A stretch of DNA of 34,349 nt from Oscillospiraceae bacterium (GTDB lineage: Bacteria; Bacillota; Clostridia; Oscillospirales; Oscillospiraceae), in contig JAFZVM010000100.1 of the NCBI GenBank assembly GCA_017617795.1, forward strand, positions 1 to 34,349. The letters run 5' to 3'. Under the pieces are notes generated by a model that saw nothing but the letters and a program-made list of their open reading frames with translations, searched no databases and was not told where the DNA came from. How positions within the stretch are numbered: position 1 is the stretch's first letter; every line of letters begins with the position of its first letter. This document shows, piece by piece, positions 6,832-14,932 of this stretch. Position numbers and translations under genes: made by a program.

Positions 6832-9162
6832 TTATCTCCCCAGGATCATCCGGTGCAGGATATAGCTCCGGACGCCCAGCTTCTTCCGCAGGGTCCGCTC
6901 CAGGAAGATGTAGTGATCGCACATCCGCCGGATCTCCCCGTCTGTGGGCTCCCGCTGAGCGAAGCGAGAGAGGACCACGGGCTCGCACACGGTCTCCAGG
7001 GGGTACCGGGCCCGGTCCCCGGCCAGGGCCTCGTCCGCCCGGGCGCAGAAACGCTGTATGGTGTCCGAGGGCTGCATCTCCAGCCCCAGGAAGCCCAGCT
7101 GCTTCAGGAGCTGGCGATAGCACACGTCCGCCCGGGAAGCGTTATCCGGATATCTGCGGTTCAGGCGGCGGTAGAAGTTCTCCACCCGGAAGAACAGCAG
7201 GATGAACCGCACCAGCAGGAAGATCAGGAAGGCGGCCAGATCGCAGCCCAGGATGATCAGCAGGATCTTTCCCGTATTGTCCTTCTTCTTCGGCGTCAGG
7301 GGCTCATGGTCCGTCTCCGGTTCCGGCAGCTCCGGCTCGGGAAGCTCCGGCTCCGGCATCTCCGGCACATCGGGCTTCTCCGTGGGCTTCGGTTTCTCCT
7401 CCTGCACGGGCTCGTCCCGGGTCACCAGCTCATAGAAGTTCCAGTGGGTGGGATCGAAGTCCACCCAGCCTACGCCGTAGAAATAGACCTGGGACCAGGC
7501 ATGGGCGGTGGCGTTGGTGGCCACGTAGGAGGTGGTGTCCTTCACCCGGTCCGCCTGCTTCAGGCCGTAGCCCGTGACATACCGGGCGGGAAGTCCGGCC
7601 ATGCGGGCCATGAGGGTCATGGCGGTGGCGTAATAGGTGCAGTACCCCTCCCGGCTCTCCAGAAAATAGGAGAGGAAATCCCGGTCCCCGGGAGCGTCCC
7701 CGGGGGTCTGGGTATAGGTGCAGTTGTCCCGGATCCAGGTCTCGATGGCCAGGGCCTTGTCATAGTCGTCCTCGCTGCCGGCGATGATCTCCTCCACCAG
7801 TTCCGCCACATAGGGCTCGATGGTCTCGGATACCTGGGTATAGCGCTCCGCGATCTCCTCATACTCCCTGTCCTTGGAGGCGGAAGCGTATTTCAGCAGG
7901 ACGTGCATGTTCCAGTCGAAGTTCTCCTGCTCCCGGTCAAACACCCGGGTGCGGATGGTGTAGCTCAGGGCGTAAGGCGGAAATTCCAGGGCATAGAGCT
8001 CCCCCTGGGTATTGAAGTAGATTTTGGCGTCCTCCGACCGCTGGAGGGTCACCCGCTCCAGCTTGCCCCCGGCAAACAGGGAGCGGAAGTTCACGTTCAT
8101 GTTGATATCCAGGAGGGCGCTTTTGGTGATCTTGTTATAGGGCCCGGACGCCTGGTTGGAGGAGGGCTTATCGATGGTGAAGATCTCCCGCCGCTTGCCC
8201 TTCCAGAGAGGGCTGTCGAAGCGGAAGCGGCCCAGGGCCCAGCCGTCATACCAGCCGTAGCCGTTATAGGTATCGTACACCGACCCGGCCAGGAGGATGG
8301 GGGTATCGGTCTTCACCCGCAGCACGTTCTTGTTGTTGGGCTCGATGTTTCCTCCCAGCTCAAAGCCGTTGGGGGAAAGGCCGGAATAGGACAGATCGAA
8401 GCTGCCGCCGCTGGAGCTTCCCTCCCCGTAGAAGGAAAACACGTCCCCCAGGTCTTCCACGAAATTGACCAGGGATTTCGACTGCCATGCCCCCTCCTCC
8501 TTGGGCCCGAAGGCAAAGGCGAAGAGCACCGCCAGGGGCGCCAGGACCATAGCCGTGGCCAGCATGGCGGAGACAGGGATCTTCTCTCCCCCGCCCAGCT
8601 TCCGGTTGATGCTCCGGGCGTTGGTGCGGCAGATGAGCACGAAGAGGACGATGAGCAGCAGGGCCGCCACCGTGAGCATATTCTCCGCGCCGGCATAGTA
8701 CAGCCATACCAGCAGGGCTCCGCTGAGGAGGACCCACACCGGCAGGAAGGCCAGACGGCGGAAGTAAATATACAGCACCAGGGTCACGGGGAAGGAAAAG
8801 GCCAGGTGGACCAGGAACTGGCTGCCGTTTTCCGAATAGGGCAGCGTATAGGGATAGGCGGCGTTGTACCACTCGATAAATCCGTTTACATAATCCAGGA
8901 TCGGGTCCTTCAGCTTGAAGGCCCACACGGCGCCGAAGCCCAGGATGGCCACCGCCGCGATCAGCGCCGGGGCGATCCACCACCGGCGGGAAAGGAGGAA
9001 GATCACGGACAGATCCACCGCCGCGAAGAGCATGCACTCCGTCATGCTCACCTCCTGGCCCAGGGCGGGCAGGAGGGCGGTGCAGAAGGCGCAGCTGCCC
9101 AGGAGGCAGCAAAGCAGCTCCACGATGAGGGAGGAGGAGAACCCTTCGTTTCGTTTCTTCAC
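6832..9162 (-). CDS. Membrane transglutaminase-like protein (TgpA type)
   Basis: A 776-residue membrane protein. About six hydrophobic spans fill residues 10-220, then an external domain. The transglutaminase/cysteine-protease core carries the triad: Cys508 in REGYCTYYATAM, His554 in TAHAWSQV and Asp570 in DFDPT. A proline-glutamate linker (about 596-617, PEP repeats) leads to one more span (632-659) and a cytoplasmic C-terminal region of about 115 residues. This order is that of the TgpA-like proteins that accompany MoxR ATPases and DUF58 proteins. The biological substrate is unknown. The start is GTG, 12 bases after the DUF58 gene, with GAGGGGGTG as RBS. Last gene of a three-gene operon. 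Confidence 0.9.
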   Translation of the reverse strand: MKKRNEGFSSSLIVELLCCLLGSCAFCTALLPALGQEVSMTECMLFAAVDLSVIFLLSRRWWIAPALIAAVAILGFGAVWAFKLKDPILDYVNGFIEWYNAAYPYTLPYSENGSQFLVHLAFSFPVTLVLYIYFRRLAFLPVWVLLSGALLVWLYYAGAENMLTVAALLLIVLFVLICRTNARSINRKLGGGEKIPVSAMLATAMVLAPLAVLFAFAFGPKEEGAWQSKSLVNFVEDLGDVFSFYGEGSSSGGSFDLSYSGLSPNGFELGGNIEPNNKNVLRVKTDTPILLAGSVYDTYNGYGWYDGWALGRFRFDSPLWKGKRREIFTIDKPSSNQASGPYNKITKSALLDINMNVNFRSLFAGGKLERVTLQRSEDAKIYFNTQGELYALEFPPYALSYTIRTRVFDREQENFDWNMHVLLKYASASKDREYEEIAERYTQVSETIEPYVAELVEEIIAGSEDDYDKALAIETWIRDNCTYTQTPGDAPGDRDFLSYFLESREGYCTYYATAMTLMARMAGLPARYVTGYGLKQADRVKDTTSYVATNATAHAWSQVYFYGVGWVDFDPTHWNFYELVTRDEPVQEEKPKPTEKPDVPEMPEPELPEPELPEPETDHEPLTPKKKDNTGKILLIILGCDLAAFLIFLLVRFILLFFRVENFYRRLNRRYPDNASRADVCYRQLLKQLGFLGLEMQPSDTIQRFCARADEALAGDRARYPLETVCEPVVLSRFAQREPTDGEIRRMCDHYIFLERTLRKKLGVRSYILHRMILGR

Positions 9163-9174
9163 GTCAGCACCCCC

Positions 9175-10341
9175 TCATTCCAGCGCCGCCAGCTCGGCCG
9201 CCACGTCGCAGCCCAGGGGCAGACGGATGGCGGGGATGAGCCCCGTATCCCTGCCCTCGTCTCCCACCAGCACCAGGGTCACGGCGCTGAAATACGGCTC
9301 CGCCTCAGCCAGGGAAGCCTCCAGCTCGGGGGTGAAGGAATCCGTGACCAGGATGAGGGCGCTCCGTCCGTAGGCGGTCTCCGTGGGCAGCGGTCCCCGG
9401 GCAGGGCCGTCGCCGAAGGGCAGCAGGGCCAGCCAGCGGCGGATCTTCTCAAAATCCGCCATGTTCAGGGCTTCTTCTCCGGCATGGACGCCCCGGGTAT
9501 CGCACAGGGCCCGGAGCACGGCGCTGCGGTTCCGGGAGAGGCAGTGGAGGGTGATGCAGGCCGCAGCTTCGCACACCGTATCCGCCCGGGCCAGGGCATC
9601 TTCCCCCGACGCGCCGTGGGCGCAGTTATCGATGAGCAGGGTCAGGTTTTCCCGGATGGGCTGCTCATACTGCTTCACGTACAGCTCCCCGTGGGCGGCG
9701 CTCTTCTTCCAGTTGATCTGCTTCAGAGGATCCCCCGGGCGGTACGCCCGGGCCCCGGAGATGCTGTCCCCGCTCTCGGCGGAATGCAGGAACCGCTCCC
9801 CGAAGAGCTTTTCATCCGCCACGTCCGCATACAGGGAGGAGGGTGCCTCCGCCCGGGGATAGACCGTCAGCTCCGGCTGGCGGTAATAATGGAGCTTCCG
9901 CATATCGAAGCGCATGGGCAGCAGGCCGAAGATATCGGTGATCCGCATGGTGGTGATCCCGATGGGATAGACCCCCCGGTAGGGCATGGAGACCCTGAAG
10001 TCGAACTCCTTCCCCGCAAAGGGCAGCAGACTGAAGGAGATCTGCCGGTTCTCGCTGGGAGCCGCCAGCTCCACGTCCATCCGCATCATGGAGAGCGGAA
10101 AGGGCTTCTCATTCCGGACGGACAGGTGCAGGGCGGTCTCGCTGCCCTTGACGGCCTCCGAGGCGTCCAGGGTCTGGGTATAGGAAAAGGTGCGCACGGT
10201 CCACTGATTCAGCCCCAGGATGGCCAGCACCAGCAGGATCTGGGCGATCAGGATCACGTACCAGATGCGCATGCCGGTATACAGCCCGGCGAAAAGAAAG
10301 ACGGGCATCAGCAGATAGAACAGGAAGCGCAGGACCTTCAT
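9175..10341 (-). CDS. DUF58 domain protein
   Basis: A 388-residue protein with two N-terminal membrane spans (about 5-22 and 28-45) and the DUF58 signature YRPGDPLKQINWKKSA at 200-215, followed by KQYE. A vWA-like fold follows (LLID, then LVTDSF). DUF58 proteins are almost always encoded between a MoxR-type AAA ATPase and a transglutaminase-like protein, as here, and are thought to be partners in assembling or activating envelope complexes; the exact role is not established. The ATG overlaps the MoxR stop (ATGA, 10338-10341), pointing to translational coupling. Confidence 0.93.
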   Translation of the reverse strand: MKVLRFLFYLLMPVFLFAGLYTGMRIWYVILIAQILLVLAILGLNQWTVRTFSYTQTLDASEAVKGSETALHLSVRNEKPFPLSMMRMDVELAAPSENRQISFSLLPFAGKEFDFRVSMPYRGVYPIGITTMRITDIFGLLPMRFDMRKLHYYRQPELTVYPRAEAPSSLYADVADEKLFGERFLHSAESGDSISGARAYRPGDPLKQINWKKSAAHGELYVKQYEQPIRENLTLLIDNCAHGASGEDALARADTVCEAAACITLHCLSRNRSAVLRALCDTRGVHAGEEALNMADFEKIRRWLALLPFGDGPARGPLPTETAYGRSALILVTDSFTPELEASLAEAEPYFSAVTLVLVGDEGRDTGLIPAIRLPLGCDVAAELAALE

Positions 10342-11276
10342 GACACCGCCGGGACCTTGATCTCCCGGATGATGGAGGTGAGGATGCTGCTCCGGCTCTC
10401 CCCCCGGATGCCGCTGCGGCGGTCCAGGACCAGGCGGTGGGCCAGCACATGGACGGCCAGCTTCTGCACGTCGTCCGGCAGGGTGTAGTCCCGTCCGGAG
10501 AAGAGGGCGTTGGCCATGGCCGCCTCCGTCAGGGCGATGCAGCCCCGGGGGCTGATCCCCAGGCTGATCCGCTCGTCCTTCCGGGTAGCCTCGGCGATCT
10601 GGATGATGTAGTCCAGCACCGCGTCGGCGCAGATGATCTTTTTCCGCTCCTCCCGGAGAGCCAGGATATCCTCGGCGGAGGCCACGGGCTCCAGCTCGTC
10701 GATGGGCCGGGCGCGCATGTTGCGCTTCAGGATGTCGATCTCCTCCTCATGGGTGGGGTAGCCCAGGGAGATCTGCATGAAGAACCGGTCCAGCTGCGCC
10801 TCCGGCAGCGGATAAGTGCCCGTATGCTCCACCGGATTCTGGGTGGCCAGAACGATGAAGGGGGTGGGCAGCGGATAGGTCTTCCCGTCGATGGTGAGCT
10901 GGGCCTCCTGCATGGCCTCCAGCAGGCTGGACTGGGTCTTGGGGCTGGTACGGTTGATCTCGTCCGCCAGCACGATCTGGGCCATGAGGCCGCCGAAGCA
11001 GACCTCCCGCTCCCCGGTCTTGGGGTTGAAGGCCGTATAGCCGGTCACATCCGAGGGAAGCAGGTCCGAGGTGAACTGGATGCGGGAATAGGTGCAGTTC
11101 AGGGACCGGGCCAGGGCCGTCACCAGGGTGGTCTTCCCCAGTCCGGGCACGTCCTCGATGAGCACGTGGCCGCCGCAGACCAGGGCCAGGAGCATCTCCT
11201 CCGCCTGGGCCTCCTTGCCCACGATCACCTTTCCGATGTTCTTCTTCACGTTTTCCACCAGCTGAATGGCAGACAT
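10338..11276 (-). CDS. MoxR-family AAA+ ATPase
   Basis: A 312-residue AAA+ ATPase of the MoxR (AAA_3) group. Walker A is GLGKTT (45-50), Walker B VLADEINR (102-109), and the sensor-1 block is VLATQNPVE around 145. MoxR ATPases act as chaperone-like factors that mature vWA-domain partners; the DUF58 protein directly downstream is the expected one. The RBS AAGGCGGTGATC matches the anti-SD sequence except for one base and is 3 bases or more from the ATG. No clear -10/-35 pair was seen upstream. First gene of the MoxR-DUF58-transglutaminase operon. Confidence 0.94.
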   Translation of the reverse strand: MSAIQLVENVKKNIGKVIVGKEAQAEEMLLALVCGGHVLIEDVPGLGKTTLVTALARSLNCTYSRIQFTSDLLPSDVTGYTAFNPKTGEREVCFGGLMAQIVLADEINRTSPKTQSSLLEAMQEAQLTIDGKTYPLPTPFIVLATQNPVEHTGTYPLPEAQLDRFFMQISLGYPTHEEEIDILKRNMRARPIDELEPVASAEDILALREERKKIICADAVLDYIIQIAEATRKDERISLGISPRGCIALTEAAMANALFSGRDYTLPDDVQKLAVHVLAHRLVLDRRSGIRGESRSSILTSIIREIKVPAVS

Positions 11277-11341
11277 AGGATCACCGCCTTATGGTTTCAA
11301 AGTTTGATGGGATAAGGATAACATTATTTGGGGGAGAATTC

Positions 11342-11375
11342 AAGAATCGGGCGCTCCGTTGAGCGCCCGATTCTT
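11342..11375 (-). terminator. Strong hairpin ending the polyferredoxin operon
   Basis: A perfect 15-bp inverted repeat, AAGAATCGGGCGCTC and its complement, around a CGTT loop. It begins 10 bases after the stop of the polyferredoxin gene. The minus-strand arm ends in ATTCTT and there is no longer T-run, so termination is likely but not textbook. It also separates this operon from MoxR. Confidence 0.75.
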
Positions 11376-11384
11376 CGATGTTCA

Positions 11385-12245
11385 TTATTCTTTTTCCGTC
11401 TTCTCTGAGGCCTTGGGGCGGATCCCCAGGTGCAGCGCCCGGGACGGACAGCTGCGGGTACAGGCGCCGCAGCGGATACACTCCGGGCTGTTGGGCGTTT
11501 TCGACGGATCCGCCTGCATGGGGCAGACTTTGGCGCAGGCGCCGCAGCCGGTGCAGCGGTCGGAATCCAGATGCATCCGGCACAGGGCGATGGGGTTCAG
11601 CAGGCCGTACAGCGCCCCCAGGGGACACAGGTATTTGCAGAAGGGGCGGAAGATGAAAAGGCACAGGAGCAGGATCCCCGCGGCAACGCCCAGCTTCCAG
11701 AAGAAGAGCCCGCCCACCTCCAGATGCAGCCGCTCCCCGTGGAGGAGCACCAGAGGCACGCCGCCTCCCAGGGTGCCCGCGGGACAGAGATACTTGCAGA
11801 AGGCCGGGACCCAGTCCAGCACCAGGGCGGGCAGGCCGATCACCAGCACCAGGAGCACCCCGTATTTCAGCTTCCGCAGCAGCTTGTCCCCGGGAAAGGT
11901 CCCCAGCTTCCGCCAGGGAAAGGGCAGCTTATGGAGCAGCTCCTGCAGCAGCCCGAAGGGGCAGAGGAAGCCGCATACCGCACGGCCCAGCAGGGCGCCG
12001 AAGAAGAGCAGAAGGCCGACGACGTAATAGGGGAAGCGCACGGGCCGGGAGGACAGGAAGCCCTGGAGGGAGCCGATGGGGCAGGCCCCCAGCGCCCCGG
12101 GGCAGGAGTAACAGTTGAGCCCTGGCACGCAGACGCTTTTCAGCGCGCCCCGGTTGATCTTCCCGGTGAAAAAGCCCCGGAAGTCCGCGTTCTGGACCAG
12201 CGCCGCCAGGAGCTGGATCCGCAGTCTGACGTTCCCCTTACCCAA
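11385..12245 (-). CDS. Membrane polyferredoxin (NapH/RnfB-like 4Fe-4S protein)
   Basis: A 286-residue membrane protein with about four spans and many cysteine motifs. Three Cx3CP repeats flank the spans: CGFLCPFG (91-98), CKYLCPAG (150-157) and CKYLCPLG (203-210); an earlier one, CYSCPGALGACPIG, lies at 45-58. Two classical [4Fe-4S] ferredoxin motifs follow: CTGCGACAKVCP (231-242) and CIRCGACTRSCP (256-267). The design fits a protein carrying electrons from cytoplasmic ferredoxin into or across the membrane. The start appears to be TTG, overlapping the CXXC mini-gene by 8 bases with GGAG about 10 bases upstream. With the TlpA-like protein and the CXXC peptide it forms a likely thiol-redox relay; that role is inferred. 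Confidence 0.85.
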   Translation of the reverse strand: MGKGNVRLRIQLLAALVQNADFRGFFTGKINRGALKSVCVPGLNCYSCPGALGACPIGSLQGFLSSRPVRFPYYVVGLLLFFGALLGRAVCGFLCPFGLLQELLHKLPFPWRKLGTFPGDKLLRKLKYGVLLVLVIGLPALVLDWVPAFCKYLCPAGTLGGGVPLVLLHGERLHLEVGGLFFWKLGVAAGILLLCLFIFRPFCKYLCPLGALYGLLNPIALCRMHLDSDRCTGCGACAKVCPMQADPSKTPNSPECIRCGACTRSCPSRALHLGIRPKASEKTEKE

Positions 12246-12375
12246 CGCCGATGCACTCCAGGCAGACGCGGACCGCCTTCATCAGGACCTCCTTCGCCTG
12301 CCCCTCCGCGACGCCCACGGCGACCAGCGCCGCGGCCAGAATCAGAGTCAGTACGGTCTTGCCGCGCTTTTTCAT
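12238..12375 (-). CDS. CD1871A-family CXXC mini-protein (45 aa)
   Basis: A 45-residue gene encoded between and overlapping its two neighbours. It starts MKKRGKTVLTLILAAALVAV, a single membrane span or signal anchor (about 7-23), and ends AVRVCLECIGVG, where the CLEC pair (Cys38, Cys41) and the final C-I-G-x-G are the hallmark of short proteins named CD1871A family. The ATG overlaps the TlpA stop (ATGA, 12372-12375) and the TAA overlaps the TTG start of the polyferredoxin gene. The CxxC lies at the end opposite the positively charged N-terminus, so it probably faces outward and could shuttle thiol electrons between the membrane polyferredoxin and the secreted TlpA protein. The function of the family is not established. 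Confidence 0.85.
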   Translation of the reverse strand: MKKRGKTVLTLILAAALVAVGVAEGQAKEVLMKAVRVCLECIGVG

Positions 12376-13325
12376 TTCAGGAGCTCTTCAATGATGGCAG
12401 TCCAGGAGGCATAGTTCCGGCTGCCGATATAGGCCTCGCCCAGGACCTTCCCGTTCCCGTCCAGGAAGATCGTCGTGGGGAAATAGCCCGTGTTCAGGTA
12501 AGGATCGAAGGCCTCCGCGTACAGCAGGCTGGGATAGGTGACGCCCATCTCCTCCACCGTTTTGATATCGCCGGATTCATCCTCCGCCAGATACACGCCC
12601 AGCATCTGCACGCCCCGGTCGGCATAGTCCTTCGAGATCTGCTCCAGCTCGGGCAGCTCCCCGACGCAGGGACGGCACCAGTAGCCCCAGAGGTTCAGGA
12701 TGGTGAGCTTGTGCCCCGCGAAGCAGGCGTCCGTCCAGGTGTTCCCCTCCAGGTCCACCGTGGTGAAGGAGATGTCCGGCGCCCAGTCGGCGGGGAGTGC
12801 GGCGGGCTGAGGCTCCGGTTCGGTTTCCGCCGTGAAAATGAGCATGGTGCGGCTCTCCTCATCGTAGTCCACCTTGAATCCCAGGGCGCTGCCCAGATCC
12901 CGGAGCTTGAAATAGTTGTAGCCTTCAATGTTGTAGGCTGTAAGGGAGGAGTCCTCCCGACCGTTGATATACAGGGTCTGGCGGCTCGCGACCGCCTCTT
13001 TGCTCTCCGTGCCGAGGGACTTCAGCTCGGTGCCGTTGGCCGTATAGGGCTCTCCGGTGACGATGTGGATGGAGTTGGTCTCCTCCCTGTACTCCACGGA
13101 AAAGCGGGCCGGGGTATCGCCCAGCAGGCAGGCCACGTCCCGGAGCTTGAAATAGTTGTTGTCATGGATGTTGTAGGCTGTGACGGGGGCGTTCTCCCCG
13201 TCGACGGTCAGCTTCTGGCTGGATACCACGGCGGTATCCGCCGCCAGGGCGGCGGTGCCCAGGGTCAGCGCCAGGATGAGGGTCAGCGCCAGGCAGAGCA
13301 GGCGTTTGCAATACGTTCTCTTCAT
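12372..13325 (-). CDS. Secreted TlpA-like thiol-disulfide oxidoreductase with stalk repeats
   Basis: A 317-residue exported protein. The signal peptide is MKRTYCKRLLCLALTLILAL followed by an A-rich cleavage region (AALAA). Two copper-amine-oxidase-N-like repeats follow, each with TAYNI..(Y)NYFKLRD (about 50-69 and 130-149). The C-terminal thioredoxin fold carries WCRPC (CxxC at 217-220) and the cis-Pro region TGYFPTT. TlpA/ResA-type proteins reduce or exchange disulfides outside the membrane. An ATG 30 bases upstream (13355) is in frame, but the chosen ATG begins a clean signal peptide and has AAAGGA upstream. It overlaps the CXXC mini-gene and has its own promoter at 13374-13402. Confidence 0.87.
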   Translation of the reverse strand: MKRTYCKRLLCLALTLILALTLGTAALAADTAVVSSQKLTVDGENAPVTAYNIHDNNYFKLRDVACLLGDTPARFSVEYREETNSIHIVTGEPYTANGTELKSLGTESKEAVASRQTLYINGREDSSLTAYNIEGYNYFKLRDLGSALGFKVDYDEESRTMLIFTAETEPEPQPAALPADWAPDISFTTVDLEGNTWTDACFAGHKLTILNLWGYWCRPCVGELPELEQISKDYADRGVQMLGVYLAEDESGDIKTVEEMGVTYPSLLYAEAFDPYLNTGYFPTTIFLDGNGKVLGEAYIGSRNYASWTAIIEELLK

Positions 13326-13373
13326 TGCGGATGCGTCCTTTCTTATCAGCCTCACAGGACTGTTCTGAACAGA

Positions 13374-13402
13374 AGTATATCACCGGGCGGAGGGATGTAC
13401 AA
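13374..13402 (-). promoter_or_regulatory. Promoter of the TlpA-CXXC-polyferredoxin operon
   Basis: On the minus strand: -35 TTGTAC (13397-13402), a 17-base spacer ending in TGA (extended -10), and -10 TATACT (13374-13379). The leader to the ATG at 13325 is about 40 bases. Confidence 0.72.
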
Positions 13403-13437
13403 GGAGGATGGGAGGGAAAAGCGGCCCGAGGCCGAAA

Positions 13438-13470
13438 AGGACCCTTGCCGCGGCCTGCGGCAAGGGTCTT
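13438..13470 (-). terminator. Terminator of the ECF sigma operon
   Basis: A stem of about 14 bp (core ACCCTTGCCGC / GCGGCAAGGGT, loop GGCCT) located 22 bases after the stop of the sigma-partner gene. It is followed on the minus strand by TTTTCGG and separates that operon from the TlpA promoter. Confidence 0.8.
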
Positions 13471-13492
13471 CAAGCAATGATCCGGGCCGGGA

Positions 13493-14932
13493 TTATCTGG
13501 CGTACCGCACCGTCTCCCCCGTATCCGTCAGGCCGATCAGCGAGCCCGACGCATCGAAGGCATAGCGGTACACCTGACAGGTGCCGCCGATGGAAAAGGC
13601 GCTGGTGGCCGGGGAAAAGAAGGCGGAGGCAACGCTCTCCACGTCCCATTCCAGCCGGTCTTCCCTTCTGACGGATAGTCTGCCGCCCAGGGAGCCCTGC
13701 ACGGAATAGAAGGTCTGCGGCTCTCCCTTCTCCGGATCGCACAGGAGCAGAACGGCGGTGTAGTTCCCCCGTACCATGGGCGTCAGCTCCTCCTCGGTGA
13801 TCTCCCAGCCGTGATCGAAGATATAGGCGAGGATATCCGCGATCTCATGCCTTCCGCCCTCGTCGTGCTGGATGGGAACGGCGTAGGCTGAAAGATACAC
13901 CTGCCCGCCGAACTCCGCCATATCCGCGATGTGGTAAACGCAGTCCTCCCCTTCGTATTCATACTCGTCGATCACGTTGCCTTCCCGGTCCATCCGGAAA
14001 AGATGGGCGTAATCCCCCTCGTTATAGCTGCCCAGGTGAACGATATACCCGTCCCCCAGTCGGGCCGCGTTCCAGATGCCGTAGTTCCCCACCTCGGTCT
14101 GGCGGAAACTCAGCTCCTTCCCCTTCCGGTCATAGCGGCTGAGACACAGATATTCCAGGTCGCCGCGGCTGATCACCGCCCAGGCGCCTTCCCCGTCAGG
14201 CAGGACGGCGGCGATATATTCGTTCCGAAAACCGTGGAGCAGGGGCTGCTGCCACAGCACCTCTCCCCTCTCGTCCACGCAGGCGATCCAGGCATAGGCG
14301 GTCTCCCCGGAAGTCAGGGTCTCGTTCCAGCCCCAGACCAGGATCCCCTCCGGATACCGGGCGAAATCGTCCACATAAAAGGGGAATTCCGCGGTCCAGA
14401 CCGTCACCTCGTCCCGGCGGCACTCCAGCAGGCCGGCCTCCAGTGTATCCGGGCGGCTCTCATGGTGGGCATACCGGTAATCTATGCGGAAGCTGATCCC
14501 ATCCTCTTCCGGGGCATCCGTCCGGGTCCTGCCGTCCCACAGGGCGGCCAGCTCCTCCGGGGAAGGCTCGCTTTGGGCGATCTCCCAGCCGGGGACCGTC
14601 TGCCGGATCACCTCCGTCGTCTTTCCATAGGCAAAGCGCCGGGTGGTGATGTCCCGATAGACCTCCTTGATCTCGCTGCGGCTGAGCCCCTCCGGGGAAA
14701 GGCCGTTCTCCTCAAAAAACGTCACCGCCGTCTCATAAGCTCTGGCTTCGGCGGCATGGGCGTACACGGCGGAGCCCAGCGCCAGGACGACCAGCAGGCA
14801 GGCTGCCGCCGCCCCCCATCGGAAGCGGCGGACCTTCGGAGCCGCGGACCGCTCCCCGGCAAATCCCGTCGCCTCATCGATATATTTTTCGTCGATCCCG
14901 CTGATGATCTCCGAGATCTTTTTCCTGTTCAC
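13493..14932 (-). CDS. Probable membrane anti-sigma factor with large external domain
   Basis: A 479-residue protein starting at a GTG that overlaps the sigma factor stop (GTGA). The N-terminus VNRKKISEIISGIDEKYIDE is a short charged cytoplasmic segment typical of clostridial ECF-partner proteins. One membrane span follows at about 39-60, then about 415 external residues with repeated short beta-strand phrases (SRYDRKGKEL, FRMDREGNVID), suggesting a beta-propeller-like sensor. No catalytic motif is recognised. The inference is that the cytoplasmic end sequesters the sigma factor and the outer domain senses an unknown envelope signal. The open frame runs upstream to 15403, but that part is a shadow of the sigma gene in another frame. 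Confidence 0.65.
   Translation of the reverse strand: MNRKKISEIISGIDEKYIDEATGFAGERSAAPKVRRFRWGAAAACLLVVLALGSAVYAHAAEARAYETAVTFFEENGLSPEGLSRSEIKEVYRDITTRRFAYGKTTEVIRQTVPGWEIAQSEPSPEELAALWDGRTRTDAPEEDGISFRIDYRYAHHESRPDTLEAGLLECRRDEVTVWTAEFPFYVDDFARYPEGILVWGWNETLTSGETAYAWIACVDERGEVLWQQPLLHGFRNEYIAAVLPDGEGAWAVISRGDLEYLCLSRYDRKGKELSFRQTEVGNYGIWNAARLGDGYIVHLGSYNEGDYAHLFRMDREGNVIDEYEYEGEDCVYHIADMAEFGGQVYLSAYAVPIQHDEGGRHEIADILAYIFDHGWEITEEELTPMVRGNYTAVLLLCDPEKGEPQTFYSVQGSLGGRLSVRREDRLEWDVESVASAFFSPATSAFSIGGTCQVYRYAFDASGSLIGLTDTGETVRYAR

Noticed and set aside
6853..10488. Plus-strand open frame of 1211 codons
   Set aside because: Antisense shadow of the transglutaminase, DUF58 and MoxR genes, which have clear motifs and RBSs; long stop-free antisense frames are expected at this GC content.
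12896..13166. Repeated DNA (CGGAGCTTGAAATAGTTGT) at about 12900 and 13140
   Set aside because: It is the coding sequence of the two NYFKLRD stalk repeats in the TlpA protein, not a CRISPR or mobile element.
11430..13565. Plus-strand open frame of 711 codons
   Set aside because: Antisense to the polyferredoxin, CXXC and TlpA genes; crosses terminators and a promoter.
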